Source: Xestospongia bergquistia
Taxonomy: Eukaryota > Porifera > Demospongiae > Haplosclerida > Petrosiidae
DNA: 64,000 bases
Direction: 5' to 3'
Assembly: GCA_963965975.1 (NCBI GenBank)
Contig: OZ014418.1
Coordinates: 4,042,775 to 4,106,774, forward strand
In this document: positions 26,126-38,317 of the stretch, piece after piece
How positions within the stretch are numbered: position 1 is the first letter of the stretch
Layout: each line of letters opens with the position of its first letter
Position numbers and translations under genes: made by a program
The notes under the pieces: model-generated
Databases searched by the model: none
The model's input: only the letters and a program-made list of their open reading frames with translations
What the model was told of the DNA's origin: nothing

Positions 26126-26540
26126 AGTTCGACAAGAAGTTCTCTACACAAAAAAGCAACTCATCTTGTACGAACCACTCTATCTAGGGAAAGAGAAGTG
26201 ATCAGAAAGCTAAAAGAACATGGAAACATTGATGTATGTTTATAATAAGATCTGTTGGACTACATGAAGTCTCTTTAGTAATGTCCGCTAGCTCATTGGC
26301 ATCAAGAAGTGAAAAGAATCTAAGTTTTAATCTCAAGTCACAGAGAGAATTGTCTTCACTTGTTACACGTGATAACGGACAACCTGCACAGTAATAAAAT
26401 AAAGAGATCATTGTTAGTGTTATCCATTGGCATATATAGTATATGTAGTGTACACATAACATTGATATGTAAATCCTTTGTTAAATATTCAAAATGCATT
26501 TATTAGATATAAAATAATTCAATATAAAATGAATGTACTT
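26120..26540 (-). pseudogene. Exon block X, second copy
   Basis: This is a direct repeat of 21,140-21,600, including LSRVTSEDNSLCDL and FFSLLDANELADITKE. A deletion removes the sequence that encodes SSLKWKVL and neighbours in the first copy. It lies immediately to the right of the large duplicated block, so the two X copies could be the scars of unequal crossing-over. Confidence 0.45.
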
Positions 26541-26948
26541 AAAAAATTATTATCTTCAATGATCTCATCTTACACAGTATTTCATCTCCACGTAATATAT
26601 TTTTGAGAAGTGTCAACTTAACAGATTACATTAATTAATACTGCAAAGCTTATGAGGTTTCTCTGTGAATCTATTCACCAAGAGTATATAGGTAAGGTAT
26701 AGATGACTTAGGATATAGTTATACAAAAGAGATTACTGAGAGAACTTGTCGGCTGTTGAAATTGTTACTACAAAATGAGTAGCTAGACCTATGCTGTATA
26801 GGATACAAGTACAATCTAAACATACATGGAAATGCTAGTCAGACATACTTGATGTGTGTCAATCGAAGCTGTCCTAGTAGAGTGATTTTGTATTAAGGAC
26901 AAAAGACAGAATTCAATCAGTCAATGAAAAACATTTCCATAAACTAAA

Positions 26949-27210
26949 TCAAGCCAAGACTAAGGCAGATAAAGTTATTGAGAACTTGTTGGAATCCTTG
27001 TACACTGTGGTACACAGTGCTCTCAATGGACCATCACCTAGTACACCTCCTAATCTATTGACTTCATCTAATGTTTTCAATGTTTTCTTAGAGATCACTT
27101 TCTCTATATTTAACATCTGAACAAACTTAACAGGAAGAGTAAGTGGTGAGAGCCTATCAGACTGTTTCTGTAGCATTTGACAAACTGGAGCAGACAAGAC
27201 TTCTAAAATA
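26949..27210 (-). CDS. Probable last exon of a death-fold (CARD/DD-like) protein
   Basis: A minus-strand exon begins after a TTTATTTTAG acceptor near 27,205. It reads EVLSAPVCQMLQKQSDRL, then LPVKFVQMLNIEKVISKKTL and LDEVNRLGGVLGDGPLRAL, followed by TVYKDSNKFSITLSALVLA and a TAG stop. The spacing of helices and the ending (RAL..TV..D..K....L..VL) resemble the death-fold exons at 39.3 and 40.0 kb. In innate-immunity proteins such domains mediate homotypic binding. No upstream exon is confirmed, though exon block X lies just to the left. The domain assignment is inference. Confidence 0.4.
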
Positions 27211-27650
27211 AAGAAAAGGGCTTTGAAAATATTTCTGATAATCATATGACATTATTATTTTAAAAATAATAATAAGTTACTCCTTTATTTTTTCTGCTGT
27301 AAAAGTTTGTCCAATCTTTTCTAGTGCACTAGCTAGCCAAAGTTGGTCTTTTATTGTTAGCAACAATGTTGGCCTTACTTAACCAGAAAGTTTAATACTT
27401 TTGAAGACAACCTATGGATGATCTCTATGCTTGGTTCTAATGCTTGACAGAGTAGGTTGTAGTAGACCCAGTTGTAGGCCAAGAGGAGACCATCTATTTT
27501 GGGAAGTAATCTTGTTTCAAAGCTTCAATGATATCCATTAAATCACTAACATCTAAAATGACAATGTAAGATAGAACAACTCAAAACTCACTACTGTTAA
27601 ACTCATTCAGTTCCACTGACTCATTGTCATTACTAAGTGTATGGTTGCAC

Positions 27651-28265
27651 ACCAGCAGTAACAGTTGCTAATACTACATCAGGTTATTACAATGTCGCTT
27701 TCAATAATGGTAGTATTATCATTGTCTATTGTGATATGGATGGTAGTCACTGTGATGATAAAGGAGGCTGGTAGAGAGTTGGATATCTTAATATGGATGA
27801 ATCTAGTGCATCTTGTCCTTCTGGACTATTATTACAGCAATATAACAATATTGATCATGATTTGTGTACTGTGGACAACTATTTTCATATTCAGCTGATT
27901 GTTTTCTACATTCTTTGACACTTTGACACATTTTCAAGTAACTATAGCAACCTGTGTGGACGAGTAAGAGGATATCAATTTAGAGCCCCAGAATCATCCA
28001 CAGATCATTCAATAGATATCTATTATGTCCATGGTGTATCTATTACTTATGGTGTGAGTCCTAGAAAGTATATATGGTCCTATTCTGTTGGAACATATGA
28101 AAATATGTTGTCGATGTAATAATGGTAGTACTGGGGTTATTCCATCATTTGTTGGCGATGATTATTACTGTGAGTCTAGTGTATGTAAGCAGCAATAATG
28201 CTCAGTCTGTTTTATATGCTAATGATCCATTATGGAAAATTGTCTAAATTGTTCAATGAAGTATG
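27651..28265 (+). pseudogene. Fibrinogen-like lectin domain, decayed
   Basis: The plus-strand frame starts PAVTVANTTSGYYNV. It continues to SIIIVYCDMDGSHCDDKGGW, a TAG, then VGYLNMDESSASCPSGL, LCGRVRGYQF, VHGVSITYGVSPRKYIW and, after a shift, FVGDDYYCES and NDPLW. This order of VYCDM, GGW.RV, CP.GL and GRV.GYQ is that of secreted fibrinogen/C-type-lectin-like proteins I associate with sponges. At least two stops (after GGW and in FYIL*HF) and a frameshift near 28,190 kill it. A second, shorter relic of the same family is at 32,788-33,055. Confidence 0.55.
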
Positions 28266-28369
28266 TAGAATTATTACAGATCAAGAAATGTTGTACTTCA
28301 CTATACCATCCTTAATATGATGGACTCCTTGAGCATTATAATTGTACTCTCTTCTATATGTTGGCCACT

Positions 28370-28780
28370 GCTTCTAAAAGTAACCTTAATGACAGGGACA
28401 AATTTGTTAGACCAATTTGTTATGTACAATACAAGCATTCAAGCTTCAACTGGATATACTCCTTACTACTTGATGAATTAGCATGTAGCTCAATTACCTA
28501 TTGATCTAGAGTTTGGGAATTCATTTTCAGATATTCTTTCATCTGATTTGTATGTACAACAAGTACAGTCATCACTCTCTTACATATAATAGGTAGTTAG
28601 AAATACTTTAGATACTGTTCAACAACGACAAAAGACTGTATGATAGCAGTGTTCACAGAAAATCATTCACTATAGGTGACACTTATGGTTGTACTCCCGG
28701 TCATTCGAGTTAATAGAAAACTAAACCACCCTTTGACAGTTCTATAAAAATTGAATCTAACCTATCTGACTTAATTATAA
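28370..28780 (+). mobile_element. Ty3-type retrotransposon fragment, end of integrase
   Basis: The frame at 28,399 reads YNTSIQASTGYTPYYLMN, a stop, then VAQLPIDLEFG and YVQQVQSSLSYI. This is the C-terminal part of Ty3/gypsy integrases (AYNTS.Q.STG.TP..LM.G....LPID). Downstream, in alternating frames, are RQKRLYD, then FTIGDT and WLY pieces, which correspond to the chromodomain-proximal segment. Several stops and frameshifts make it dead. No LTR, protease or reverse transcriptase is seen within the neighbouring kilobases. Confidence 0.65.
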
Positions 28781-29700
28781 GATTTTACCACTTCTTACCA
28801 ACTCACCTTAACCTCCCATTGTTTACTTCAACTGTTTGAAACTTTGCTCTCCCAATACTTAGCTTCCACCAATTTCTTTTTTGCCAAGCAAACATACATC
28901 TCCACTCACTACTTCAACATATCATGCTGGACAATTTATGCCAAATTTCCAAGACATTTATGTACTTGATATCTAAGCGTTGATTACTTGCTACTTACAA
29001 ATGGCTGATAGTATATTTAAGTGATGAATGCATGCATACATTTTGAGTGCTCATGGGTGTTTTGCATGCAATACTTGTTTGTAATCATGAAAAACCTGTG
29101 ACCTTAAAACTGAACATACTACCAAGACATTCCATAAATAGTAATTGGTTGATTTATGATTTTACAAGATCTATGCATGTACCAAGATATTTGATACAAA
29201 CTGAAAGTAAACATAATACTGTTTAGAATGCTAACATCCTATTACATTGACTAAAGTCAATTTGATAGTATTTATAGTATCAATGGACTTTAAAACAGCT
29301 CTGTTTATATAGGCACATTTATAGCATTTAATCAATGTCATAGTATGTTAGGAATGACAACAGTATGAAATTTGTTCATTTGCATGAAATAATTTGTTAC
29401 ATACATACAACCTAAGTATTAGTTAAATCAAATAATCAAATTGTACTTATTTAAACATGCATGTCTAAAACATACTCATCTTAGCTGACATGCTAGTTAA
29501 GATCAACTGTCACTCAATTGACACTATATTTTTTTCTAAAAACAAGTTAGAATGAAGATGTTTAAGACTATATCATGCATCATGTTGCATAACATAGTCA
29601 ATGTTTGTGTAAAGGTTGCCAGTGTTAAAAATAGTTTAACGTTGTTGCATACTGAGTTCATCTCTACTTGGTACCTTTGAACTATCTATTGTAACTTTTG
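28781..29700. other. Gene-free AT-rich sequence
   Basis: I see no exon or repeat worth annotating in this stretch. Confidence 0.5.
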
Positions 29701-29712
29701 TTTACTTCCCGT

Positions 29713-29772
29713 TGACGAGTATACTCGTCATTAAAAAAGTGGGCGTAATTCCCAATGACGAGTATACTCGTC
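29713..29772. repeat. Pair of perfect GACGAGTATACTCGTC palindromes
   Basis: TGACGAGTATACTCGTCA (29,713-29,730, perfect 18-bp palindrome) and GACGAGTATACTCGTC (29,757-29,772, perfect 16-bp palindrome) are 43 bp apart, start to start. They lie just upstream of a GC-richer stretch and a candidate first exon. They could be paired binding sites for a dimeric regulator or remnants of a small inverted-repeat transposon. Confidence 0.8.
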
Positions 29773-29784
29773 GTCTACTTTATA

Positions 29785-29973
29785 CTACTTTATACCGAGT
29801 TTGGCGCTCTGGTTTGCTTTGTGGAAGCGTCTTTTTTAGCTAGTCGTGCTTCAGGTAGCTGGGTTGGAAGGTAGAAATATCAAAGTAGCTGCTGTGTCTT
29901 GCTTTCAGACCATCTATGCTTGAAAACTCACCTTTGTATTATTTTGATTGTCAAGCGCGTGACTCGATCAAAG
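29785..29973 (+). promoter_or_regulatory. Candidate 5' end of a gene: leader and first coding exon
   Basis: After the palindromes the sequence becomes locally GC-richer (GGCGCTCTGG, GTGGAAGCG). ATG at 29,916 opens a 19-codon frame (MLENSPLYYFDCQARDSIK) that ends at a consensus donor, AAG|GTAAGTGT, at 29,973/29,974. The combination of a CpG-containing leader, ATG and strong donor suggests a promoter and first exon on the plus strand. No second exon could be recognised downstream, so this may equally be chance. Confidence 0.35.
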
Positions 29974-29999
29974 GTAAGTGTGAAGCTACAAAGTAAACA

Positions 30000-32780
30000 T
30001 GCAACTATTCATTATTATCATTTAACAACAATCATTAAAATATAGAACAATAGTATATAGTACACTGTTTATAATACGTGGAGCTGAGAGAGTTCATTGC
30101 TGTCACTATTGTAGCTGATACTATATTCAACAATAATCATTTATAAAAGATAAAACATTAAAAGTACAGTTTAAGAACAACTCACCATCTTATCATTCAC
30201 TCTATGAAAGAAACTCGACTTCTAAACACTTCCAACATCAAGATAGTAGGAATAAAACGCAAAACGAAGTAAAAAACGTGCTTATTACTTCAGGGCAAAA
30301 TAATTTGGTAATTACGGTATACGCCCACGCAAAAACTTGGCATGTAAAGGGATATACATGTTAATCTTGATTCAAACAATAATAATAATGAAGTGTACAA
30401 ACAATTAATAGTCTCATTTTAAGTAGTGAGTTTCTTAATATTTACCGTGTGTGATATAGAAATGAGTAATTGTCACGAGTGCACTTTGTGCTACCAGCCC
30501 TCCTGGATTATAAAGATCATGCTGTATGGTCAACATTAATAATTGTAAACTAGTTGTCACTCTCTATCCTTTAATAATGATCCCTTCATAGGACGAGAAA
30601 TTAAATGTTCTATTATACTATATTTAAGTTATCTTAGTTTGTCAAGACATTGATAAAGTGTTGTTGATGTGTGAGTGTCTAATTGACTGTTAAAATTGAT
30701 AAAGTTGAATTATAATGACAAGTAAAGGATAATTACATACTATTTTAACTATTATAGGACAATTAACCTATATAAAAAACTGTAATTAGACTTTGTTACA
30801 TAACGTGATGCAATATTCTCAAACATCTTCACTTTAATTTATTATTAGAAAGAAATGTACTTTCAATGAGGAAAAGCATGGAATTCAAAGATATAAGGTT
30901 GAGATAAACTTTTCTCACATAAACATCATCAGTTTTATTCATGTGGTAAAACATGCTTTATCAGCAAAGCACATGATCATGACTTGTCTGGACAATCAAA
31001 TCAAGTATTATTTGTTTATGAAGAATCAGAAATGGTTGTAATTGCATTATATGAGCAGTACAAACATGCAAAATGCTTTACACACATTTTTCTCTGCACT
31101 AGATCATTTTTACCAATGTATACCACTTTTTCATATACTGTTACATATAATACAACAGTATTAGAGTAAAGGTAAATGCAGCGTTAGCAAACTACTATTA
31201 TAGTTATTCAAATAGAAGTGTCTTCATTAAATGAAGTTAACAATATTAATAAAATTATGTTGCGTCAAAGTCTGATATGATCCCCTGAATAAACAATAAA
31301 AACAAAAGCACACAGATATATAATAATGTGATTTTTATGTAATGGCAGGTTTGATACTGTCTATTTTGATATAAAGGAAGTATAGTACTGCACCGAGAGG
31401 CTGGATTATGCTGTGCAGTCGATGTAATTGATATTAAACTAGTTGTCTCTCTATAATTATCACTTGATAAAACAAGAGTTGACATGTTGCTATTATACTA
31501 GTTTATTTCAAGAAGTCTTAGTTTCTCAAGACACTGGTTAAATGTGTTGTTGACACAAAAGGCCGTCCTGATAATAAAACTTTACTATAATCAAAAAATG
31601 CAATGTTATATTGAAATATATGCATTATATAAAATCATCATTAGTATTGTTTGTTGTACTGAATATTTTATTCAAATTAAGTAAATTGTATATGATACTA
31701 TCCTTCAATTCCCAATTTGTACATACATGGTTTAGAAATAATGCCCTGTAGCCAGGCTTTGACTAATTAATTGTATGAGTAAAATTAACAATTGGAAAGG
31801 TATAGTTAGTATATAGATACAAATCTTAATTCACATTTAAAGAGAACATTGTTTTCTTTACCTAAATATCAGTTGGAGCAAGTAAGACAATCAACTCTAT
31901 GATATGTTAATGAAGATCTATTAAGGAATGTATTGAGATACAATATACACCTCTTGCTAAGAGATATGTGAGAGGGAAAGGAGTAGACAGCAGTCATAAA
32001 GGAGGGTATTAGACACAACCGACTTGTATAGTAGACCTGGAATGCAGACTCTCAATAATAACCATTTCCTACAAATCTAGGTACAGTTATTCCTGTAATG
32101 TTATAATATTACATGGACAATTATATACTAAGCAGAATTACTATAATATTTTCATTTGCTTCTATTACACTACATGCATATGAAGGGTAAACTTCAATAT
32201 TCCCAATTCTTAGGATAATAGTTATAATCTTTAGTTCAGTTTTTACCAGTGGCTTTGGGAACAGTTTTCAGCAAGTGTACGTCAAGATATGTTCACGAGA
32301 ATTGCTGCTATATACGTGTGCCATCAACATATGTGTTACAGTTATGTTTGAACTGACATAGCAATCATACAAAGATTAATTTTATATTCATTAATTATTA
32401 TAATATTATTATTTGTAGGTTGAAGTCCTACAAGGCTATTTTTTGCTGACTATTGTCTGTAGAAATTTTGTGTGATTGCATTGCTTAGTAACATAGTTAG
32501 CTTAGTCTCACAGCATTGTACACATGATGGTGTCATCACTTATAATAAAAGCACTCTTATATTAGCATGTATTTATCTTTGATGGAGTGAACTCTGATCT
32601 ACTACTACAGTTATAGGCTTACAGTTATAGGTTTTGTTTTGCTGATTCTTGGTCCATGATTCCCAAAATATACATTGAAATCTACTAATGAAATAAACTG
32701 TTTTGAATATTAATTTTTAGTGAATTAATTATTAATTACTATGGAACTGCAACTTCAGATTACTACATACTCATTTTAAT
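30000..32780. repeat. AT-rich stretch with a diverged internal direct repeat
   Basis: No exon is confirmed. Sequence around 30,540-30,680 recurs in diverged form near 31,430-31,560. Shared blocks include AAACTAGTTGTC, TATTATACTA and TCTTAGTTT.TCAAGACA, followed by TGTTGTTGA. The copies are about 890 bp apart, which suggests an old tandem duplication. The longest open frame (30,984-31,169) has no support. Confidence 0.4.
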
Positions 32781-32787
32781 ATATATT

Positions 32788-33055
32788 AGTATTATCAATG
32801 TCTATTGTGATATGGAGGGTAGTAATTGTAATTGTAATCAAAGCTGGATGAGAGTATGCATTCTCAACATCTGTAAGCCTGGTGTTTACTACAGAGAGGG
32901 CCTGTGGTCAAAATAAATAAGAGCTTATTAATTCAAATGAATTTCAACCATTGAATATAATTCAAGGAACTCCAGCTCCTAACATAGAGAACTGTAACAC
33001 ATATGTTGATGGCGTTACTATTACTTATGGTAGTAATCCACGTGAAAATGTATAG
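32788..33055 (+). pseudogene. Second fibrinogen-like lectin relic
   Basis: Plus-strand pieces read NVYCDMEGSNCNCNQSWMRV, then (after stops) YVDGVTITYGSNPRENV. They match the family at 27,651-28,265 in order and spacing, but the centre is missing and stops are present. It may be a second copy from the same local duplication history. Confidence 0.45.
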
Positions 33056-33957
33056 AAAAAGTTATCAAAGAACAATTAGTTGCTGTAATTGACCTGTTTA
33101 TAGCTAAGGGTGACAACAATAATAAGAACAGCGTTGTCTTGATCATTTACTTCCAAATAAAATTCTGTTAAAATTTGCAACAATTTGATTCTATTTTGAG
33201 TCATATTGTTATGCAACTTCATAATACTTTAAAAGTAGCATTCTGATGTTATAAATAATATCACCATTAACTATGACATTTCTTTTCTCAGATTTGTCAT
33301 TACTATAAAATTGATTGGTTGATTTAACATCATATATGGTTATATAGGTTGTATGCATTAAATTACTTGATTAATAAAGTAAAGATCATGTACAGTTTTT
33401 ATATATTACTAATGTAGTAAATGTACTATGAAATTGACTAATTATTAAACTATGATGATGAGGTGCTGGACCAAAGCTGTTACTATGAAAATTCACACAT
33501 ATACTTTAATGTATATTGTAGAGATGAATGCAACCAAAATGTACATAAATTGATTTAAGCAACTATTTTATTTTATCAGTAATATACATAAACACTGGTC
33601 AGTTTCATCAAGTAATATTACTTTTAATGAATCTTTTATAATCAATCTTTATGAGTGATAAGGAAGGAAAAAATTATAACTGTGATTATAAGGGTAATCG
33701 ATGTTGGCTATATTGTATTGCACAGTACTGGGTGTGATGATATGTTCCTATCATTTTTTAATTTAACATTTCAAATTGAATGAATGCACTAACAGATCTG
33801 TAACAGCAACAAGATAGCAAATGTATGCGAAAATTAATCAATATGTAAGACTATTTAGTCAATCTGATAGTATGTTAGCATATTGTCTTAATTTTATATC
33901 CAACCTATAAAAGTGGGTGAGAAAACAGATTAATAATAAACAAAAAACTACTTACTA
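33056..33957. other. Gene-free AT-rich sequence
   Basis: This is the 3' flank of the minus-strand leucine-rich-repeat exon. I see no other feature. Confidence 0.45.
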
Positions 33958-34751
33958 TTACATGAACACAAGTCTGTCCTTGATAGCTTCATAACTGTCT
34001 AGTTTCTTGCAATACTCTCTATATTGTCTTGATAAGTATAGTTTCCAGGTTGTAGCATTTTTAATAAGTGATGTACATATTGTCTTAATATCATCATTGT
34101 TCAGTGAAGTATCATAGAGATGTAGTCTTGTCCATGATGAAGTTGTTTGTATTAGATCTGCTATTGTACTGGTACTAACTGAAGTGATCTGATGATTACA
34201 TCCAATGTGCAATGTAGTCAACGTTTCATTTTTAGTAATTCCTTCAAAAATATATCGGACACAATTATCAGTGATGCCACAGCTGTTGAGCCAAAGTTCT
34301 TTTAAAGTTATATTACTTGATAACATATTAGATAAGTGAATCATATCTTCATCTGTGATACCAGTAACATTGTGCAACAATAACTTTTCAAGTGTTTTGT
34401 TAGTGAATAGACTGTCAATGATTTGTTTAATACCACCAACAAGTGAAGAGGACTCCAGCACTAGTGTTCTTATTGATTTATTTGTTTTTAATGTCTCTGA
34501 TAATATGGATACACACTTACTGTCTAATGAAGTGTTCACTATATCAAGTCTCCTCATGGTACACTTATTAAGATTCTTTATAATAACTGCAGTACTTTCA
34601 GGAGATGATGACGAGAGATGAATATTCCATTCTTTTCCCATTTGTTGTTCTTTTGTTAATTTACTTATAACATCTTCACTTTGTACTATACTTGGTCTAG
34701 TGAGTATATTTCTGTTGTTATCATCTCTCCACTGAACACTTCCACTGTCTC
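33958..34751 (-). CDS. Leucine-rich-repeat exon, ribonuclease-inhibitor/NLR type
   Basis: One long minus-strand exon begins after a TATAACAG acceptor (34,752/34,751) as DSGSVQWRDDNNRNIL, continues through MGKEWNIHL and ends with a stop at 33,958. It holds about six repeats of roughly 28 residues: MRRLDIVNTSLDSKCVSIL, IRTLVLESSS, LEKLLLHNV.GITDEDM, LKELWLNSCGITDNCV, LTTLHIGCN and WTRLHLYDTSLNNDDI. The L..L.L..N..IT...V pattern and repeat length are those of NLR and ribonuclease-inhibitor repeats, the ligand-sensing part of NLR-type cytoplasmic receptors. The frame is open. It could be the last exon of the death-fold and coiled-coil gene whose exons start at 37.2 kb, but that needs an intron of about 2.4 kb, long for this locus. 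Confidence 0.75.
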
Positions 34752-35920
34752 CTGTTATAAAACAGAGTTAGTACATAGTATAGCACACACATAGTAATAT
34801 ATACTATAATTCACTGCAATACATAGACAAGGCACTGAAGAAGAAGGAAGTCAATATTATTTACTACCTATGGTTACTATGATAACTGAAACAGATCTTG
34901 CTAAATGCTAATAATAAGTGAAAAGTGTGTAGCTCATGAATACTAAAAAAATTTAGTCAATAAGTAAAGGATAGAGACTGAAATAAACAGTTTCAGTAGT
35001 CTTGTCTTGTTTTGCCTAATGTTTCTGAAATGCCAGGTTACACAAGACTCTGTCAGGCATTCCCAACCCTTCACTAAGATAGGAAGGTTTTGGAGACAAG
35101 TACATATAGGACTTATAACAGGAAAGCAAATGTATGTAGAGCATGCTTAGACTTGAGCATATTTTAAGAGTGAAAATAGCAAAATGGATGTTGTGTTTTG
35201 TGTTGAATGTGGTAATGATCTTTCAAATAGAAGTACAAGCCATCCTTTACTCACTACCACTACATTGTGGCTTGCAATGCTTTTAAGAGTAGACTTTGAG
35301 CAGCTTTAATGACTTTACTAGAATCATTGACTTGCATGGAATGGATGTAAGGGTAAAGGAATTTGTATATGAACAATGTGACCTAATAAGGCCAGCCACA
35401 TTACTTAGAGTGGAAGGATCTGGTAGTCTCTGCATTCCTGGTAAAACCAAAGTCTATTGAACTTGTACCTTTCAAATCATATTGGTTTTTATAGTTGGGT
35501 GTGGCTGTAAATTGCTTTGATCTAAAAAAGGGTAGATAGAATCTACAGTTATCATTTACATGTTCATGAGGGAACACAGGTGTATTTGTCTTTTTTTTTG
35601 CTGTGTTTGTGTTACAATTTCTTTCATTTAGTCATGTTGATTAAACTCAGTAAAACAGTAATATCAAGTTGGCTTGAACCACAGTTTACATAAAATTAAA
35701 TTCCTTTTACACAACTGTAATATCTGTGTGCTACCAGATCCTTCCTTTCAAATCAAAGAGGTTGACCTAACCAGAGTATATAAGGTTTTATAATATCAAA
35801 TTTTTATACTTAAATTTATTTGTAATTTGTTCATAATATAACCTTTTAAAATATGTACTTGTCAGCAAATATATTTAGCTACAATCAATAATGGAGATCA
35901 AATTACAACCATCATTTTTA

Positions 35921-35954
35921 TAGACTCAGACCTATCTTGATAGGTCTGAGTCTA
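35921..35954. repeat. Perfect 16-bp inverted repeat with 2-base loop
   Basis: TAGACTCAGACCTATC (35,921-35,936) is followed by TT and then by its exact reverse complement (35,939-35,954). Such a near-zero-loop perfect palindrome is typical of a template-switch (snap-back) mutation, or it could be a small RNA hairpin. Confidence 0.85.
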
Positions 35955-36267
35955 ACATGGAAGACATTTCTCTGCTTGATCTAAAAGAGTATACAATTGT
36001 TGAACTAACTGTCATATTACCACCATGTTATAATATGTGTGGGTGTATCAAAGTCCCTAACAGTGCTGTATATGGCATATAGAGCTGACTATGCTGTATA
36101 GAAACTTGTATAGCACTGTAGGTATGGATTTTTATATTGTTTTGCAGTACTTATAACTATCATGAACAGGTAATACTTCTCTAAAGTTTTAAATATAACC
36201 AATAATCTACTGAAGCTTCACTATAAATCATTTAAAGCACAATTCTGTTCTTATGTTATACAGTACA

Positions 36268-36322
36268 TATTGCACTCTACACAATATCGAGTGAGCATCT
36301 CGTTCACAGCTAGAGTGCAATA
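36268..36322. repeat. 12-bp inverted repeat around a CGAG/CTCG inner stem
   Basis: TATTGCACTCTA (36,268-36,279) and TAGAGTGCAATA (36,311-36,322) are exact reverse complements 31 bases apart. Between them CGAG..CTCG could form a second stem, so the transcript could fold as a compound hairpin. Confidence 0.6.
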
Positions 36323-37183
36323 CACTCTAGATAGCACTTACAATAATGCTTTAATTAATATATGTTGTTATGGACACCTCAAGTTTTGATGTTAAAACCA
36401 CAAAATTTTGATTATACTCATAATCCTCTAAATAACAAAATTTAAGTAAAAAATCAAGAAACGAAATATACAAACAAGCTTGCTATGTCAGCAATTCCTG
36501 AGAGGCATCAGATTATAGAAATCATGTGCTTTCCCACAAGATCATATAATCACTGTTGTTTTAGTGATGATGCTAGGATCAGCAATTTCAATCAAATGCA
36601 TTAGATTCCTTTTTCATATGGAAGCATGGCAGTCTGTGGATGAAACTAATTTTTGTGATAACCACAAATTTTTTAATTCTATTCACAATCTATAAAACCA
36701 CATTGTTCAAAAATATTTGGACATACAATATCAAATCCTTTGTAGTTACATGAAAGGACATTATGTTTGAAGACAGAGAGAGAAATACACCATATAGCCA
36801 AAATGAACAAAACTTGGCAAACAGTTTCGGACTTGGTTTAATTTTGCCATTGAAATGGTTTCAATATAAAATTTAATATTGAAACAGGCACCACAAAGGA
36901 TCATTTATGAATGCCAAATCTCTCTTATATGCATAAAAGGTGTTCCTTCACAACAAGAACACTCATAGTGACATATCTATTGCTTATGTCAACTACAGGT
37001 GGAGTTAACTAAGAGATAGGCAAGTGTATTACTATTTGTCAGTAACAATATATGTAGTACTTAGTCCACTTTGGTTACCATTTGTGTCAGGAAAGTTGGA
37101 TTATAAATGACAATACTTGTAGTGTATGCGTGTTTTATTATATTATAATTTAATAAACTAATATATCATTCTCTGAGTCTTAC

Positions 37184-38265
37184 CTCTTTATCCTTCGTCT
37201 CTTCATCAATATCAAAGTCTTTTGATATATCATGTGATATTGAATATTCTACATAAGATACTTACATTAAACACATATATATATTGAAATAAAAAATACT
37301 TCATACAACTATTTCATATATCTTATCACAATTATAGCTTTATCATATCAAACTGACACTAATACATTATTACATTACATAATTACAGTTATAAATTTAA
37401 TTATGTGGTTTGAGAAATATAAATATAATTTACTCTATAATAATTTGTGGTTTAGAAATCTAATGACTATTGACACTCTCGACTGTAACAGATATAATAT
37501 TATCATATGAATTTACTTGGAAGATAATTTTCATCTTTAATATCAACTGAACATTTTAACAACTCTAATACTGGAAGAGACTCTAGAAGTGACAATTAAG
37601 ACAGTAAGACTATCAAAATACTACTAGTACCTATAGTTTCATGTGTGGACTCTTCCTGGCTAGATTTGGTTTGAATTTCCCCAACTTTTTTGATCAGTTG
37701 CTAGTGTATGAGCCATTGGTATAAATGCTAGATCTAGTAACAATTCAATGAGAAGTGATAATATCAGTTACCTTTCAAGCTCTTTTTTTTTAATTCCTCA
37801 ATCTGTTGTTCTCTCTCTCTTAGCTGTAAAGTCAATGACGTTGTTATTTCTCAAAGTGTTTCCAGCTCCTTCTGTTTCTCAACAGACACTGAGAGTATAT
37901 TCTTCTCAATAGCTATATAAAAATAAGAAGAAAATTTATCACTAATATATTATGTAAATAGTGAGAACATTGGACTTATTGGTGTGGCAGTAAATTTATC
38001 TTCCTTTGTTTTTACAAGTGATGTTAAATTTTGAATTGTCTTTTCTTTCATTTCTCTTGTTTCTATATAAAGGAACATAGACTTATAAATCAGATATATC
38101 ATATAATAGACATTTAATAAATAAAACACTAGTTATACACTATATACCTTCATTTTGTCTGACAATAGATGACATTTGCATAGTCATCTTTTTCCTGATG
38201 GTTTGTTCTAGTTCCAAACTGCTTCTTAACTCTTTTGTGTTCTCTTCTACAATAGTGCCGACCTC
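37184..38265 (-). pseudogene. Coiled-coil exons of the death-fold gene
   Basis: Small minus-strand exons with GT..AG borders follow the core domain. One at 38,265-38,148 reads EVGTIVEENTKELRSSLE, then MTMQMSSIVRQNE and a GTATAT donor. One near 38,062-37,975 reads EMKEKTIQNLTSLVKTKEDK. One at about 37,915-37,775 reads IAIEKNILSVSVEKQKELE, then LREREQQIEELKKKSLK. One near 37,700-37,638 reads QLIKKVGEIQTKSSQEES, and one at 37,248-37,184 reads EYSISHDISKDFDIDEE. Heptad-like Leu/Ile and charged content suggests a coiled coil that could oligomerise the protein. A TGA at 37,851-37,853 interrupts the longest exon between ELETL and EITTSL, so the gene is either dead or this exon is skipped. Confidence 0.5.
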
Positions 38266-38317
38266 CTATATATATCAATAAATCACAGAAGTAGTAATTA
38301 TTGTGTAATATTACTAC

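Larger units (their letters stand above)
34755..37180. other. Long gene-free interval with two hairpins
   Basis: No exon is confident here. It contains a perfect hairpin at 35,921-35,954 and a 12-bp inverted repeat at 36,268-36,322. It may be an intron of the minus-strand gene or an intergenic spacer. Confidence 0.45.

Noticed and set aside
30984..31169. 61-codon open frame MSGQSNQVLF
   Set aside because: No splice context, homologous copy or family signal. Its length is expected by chance.
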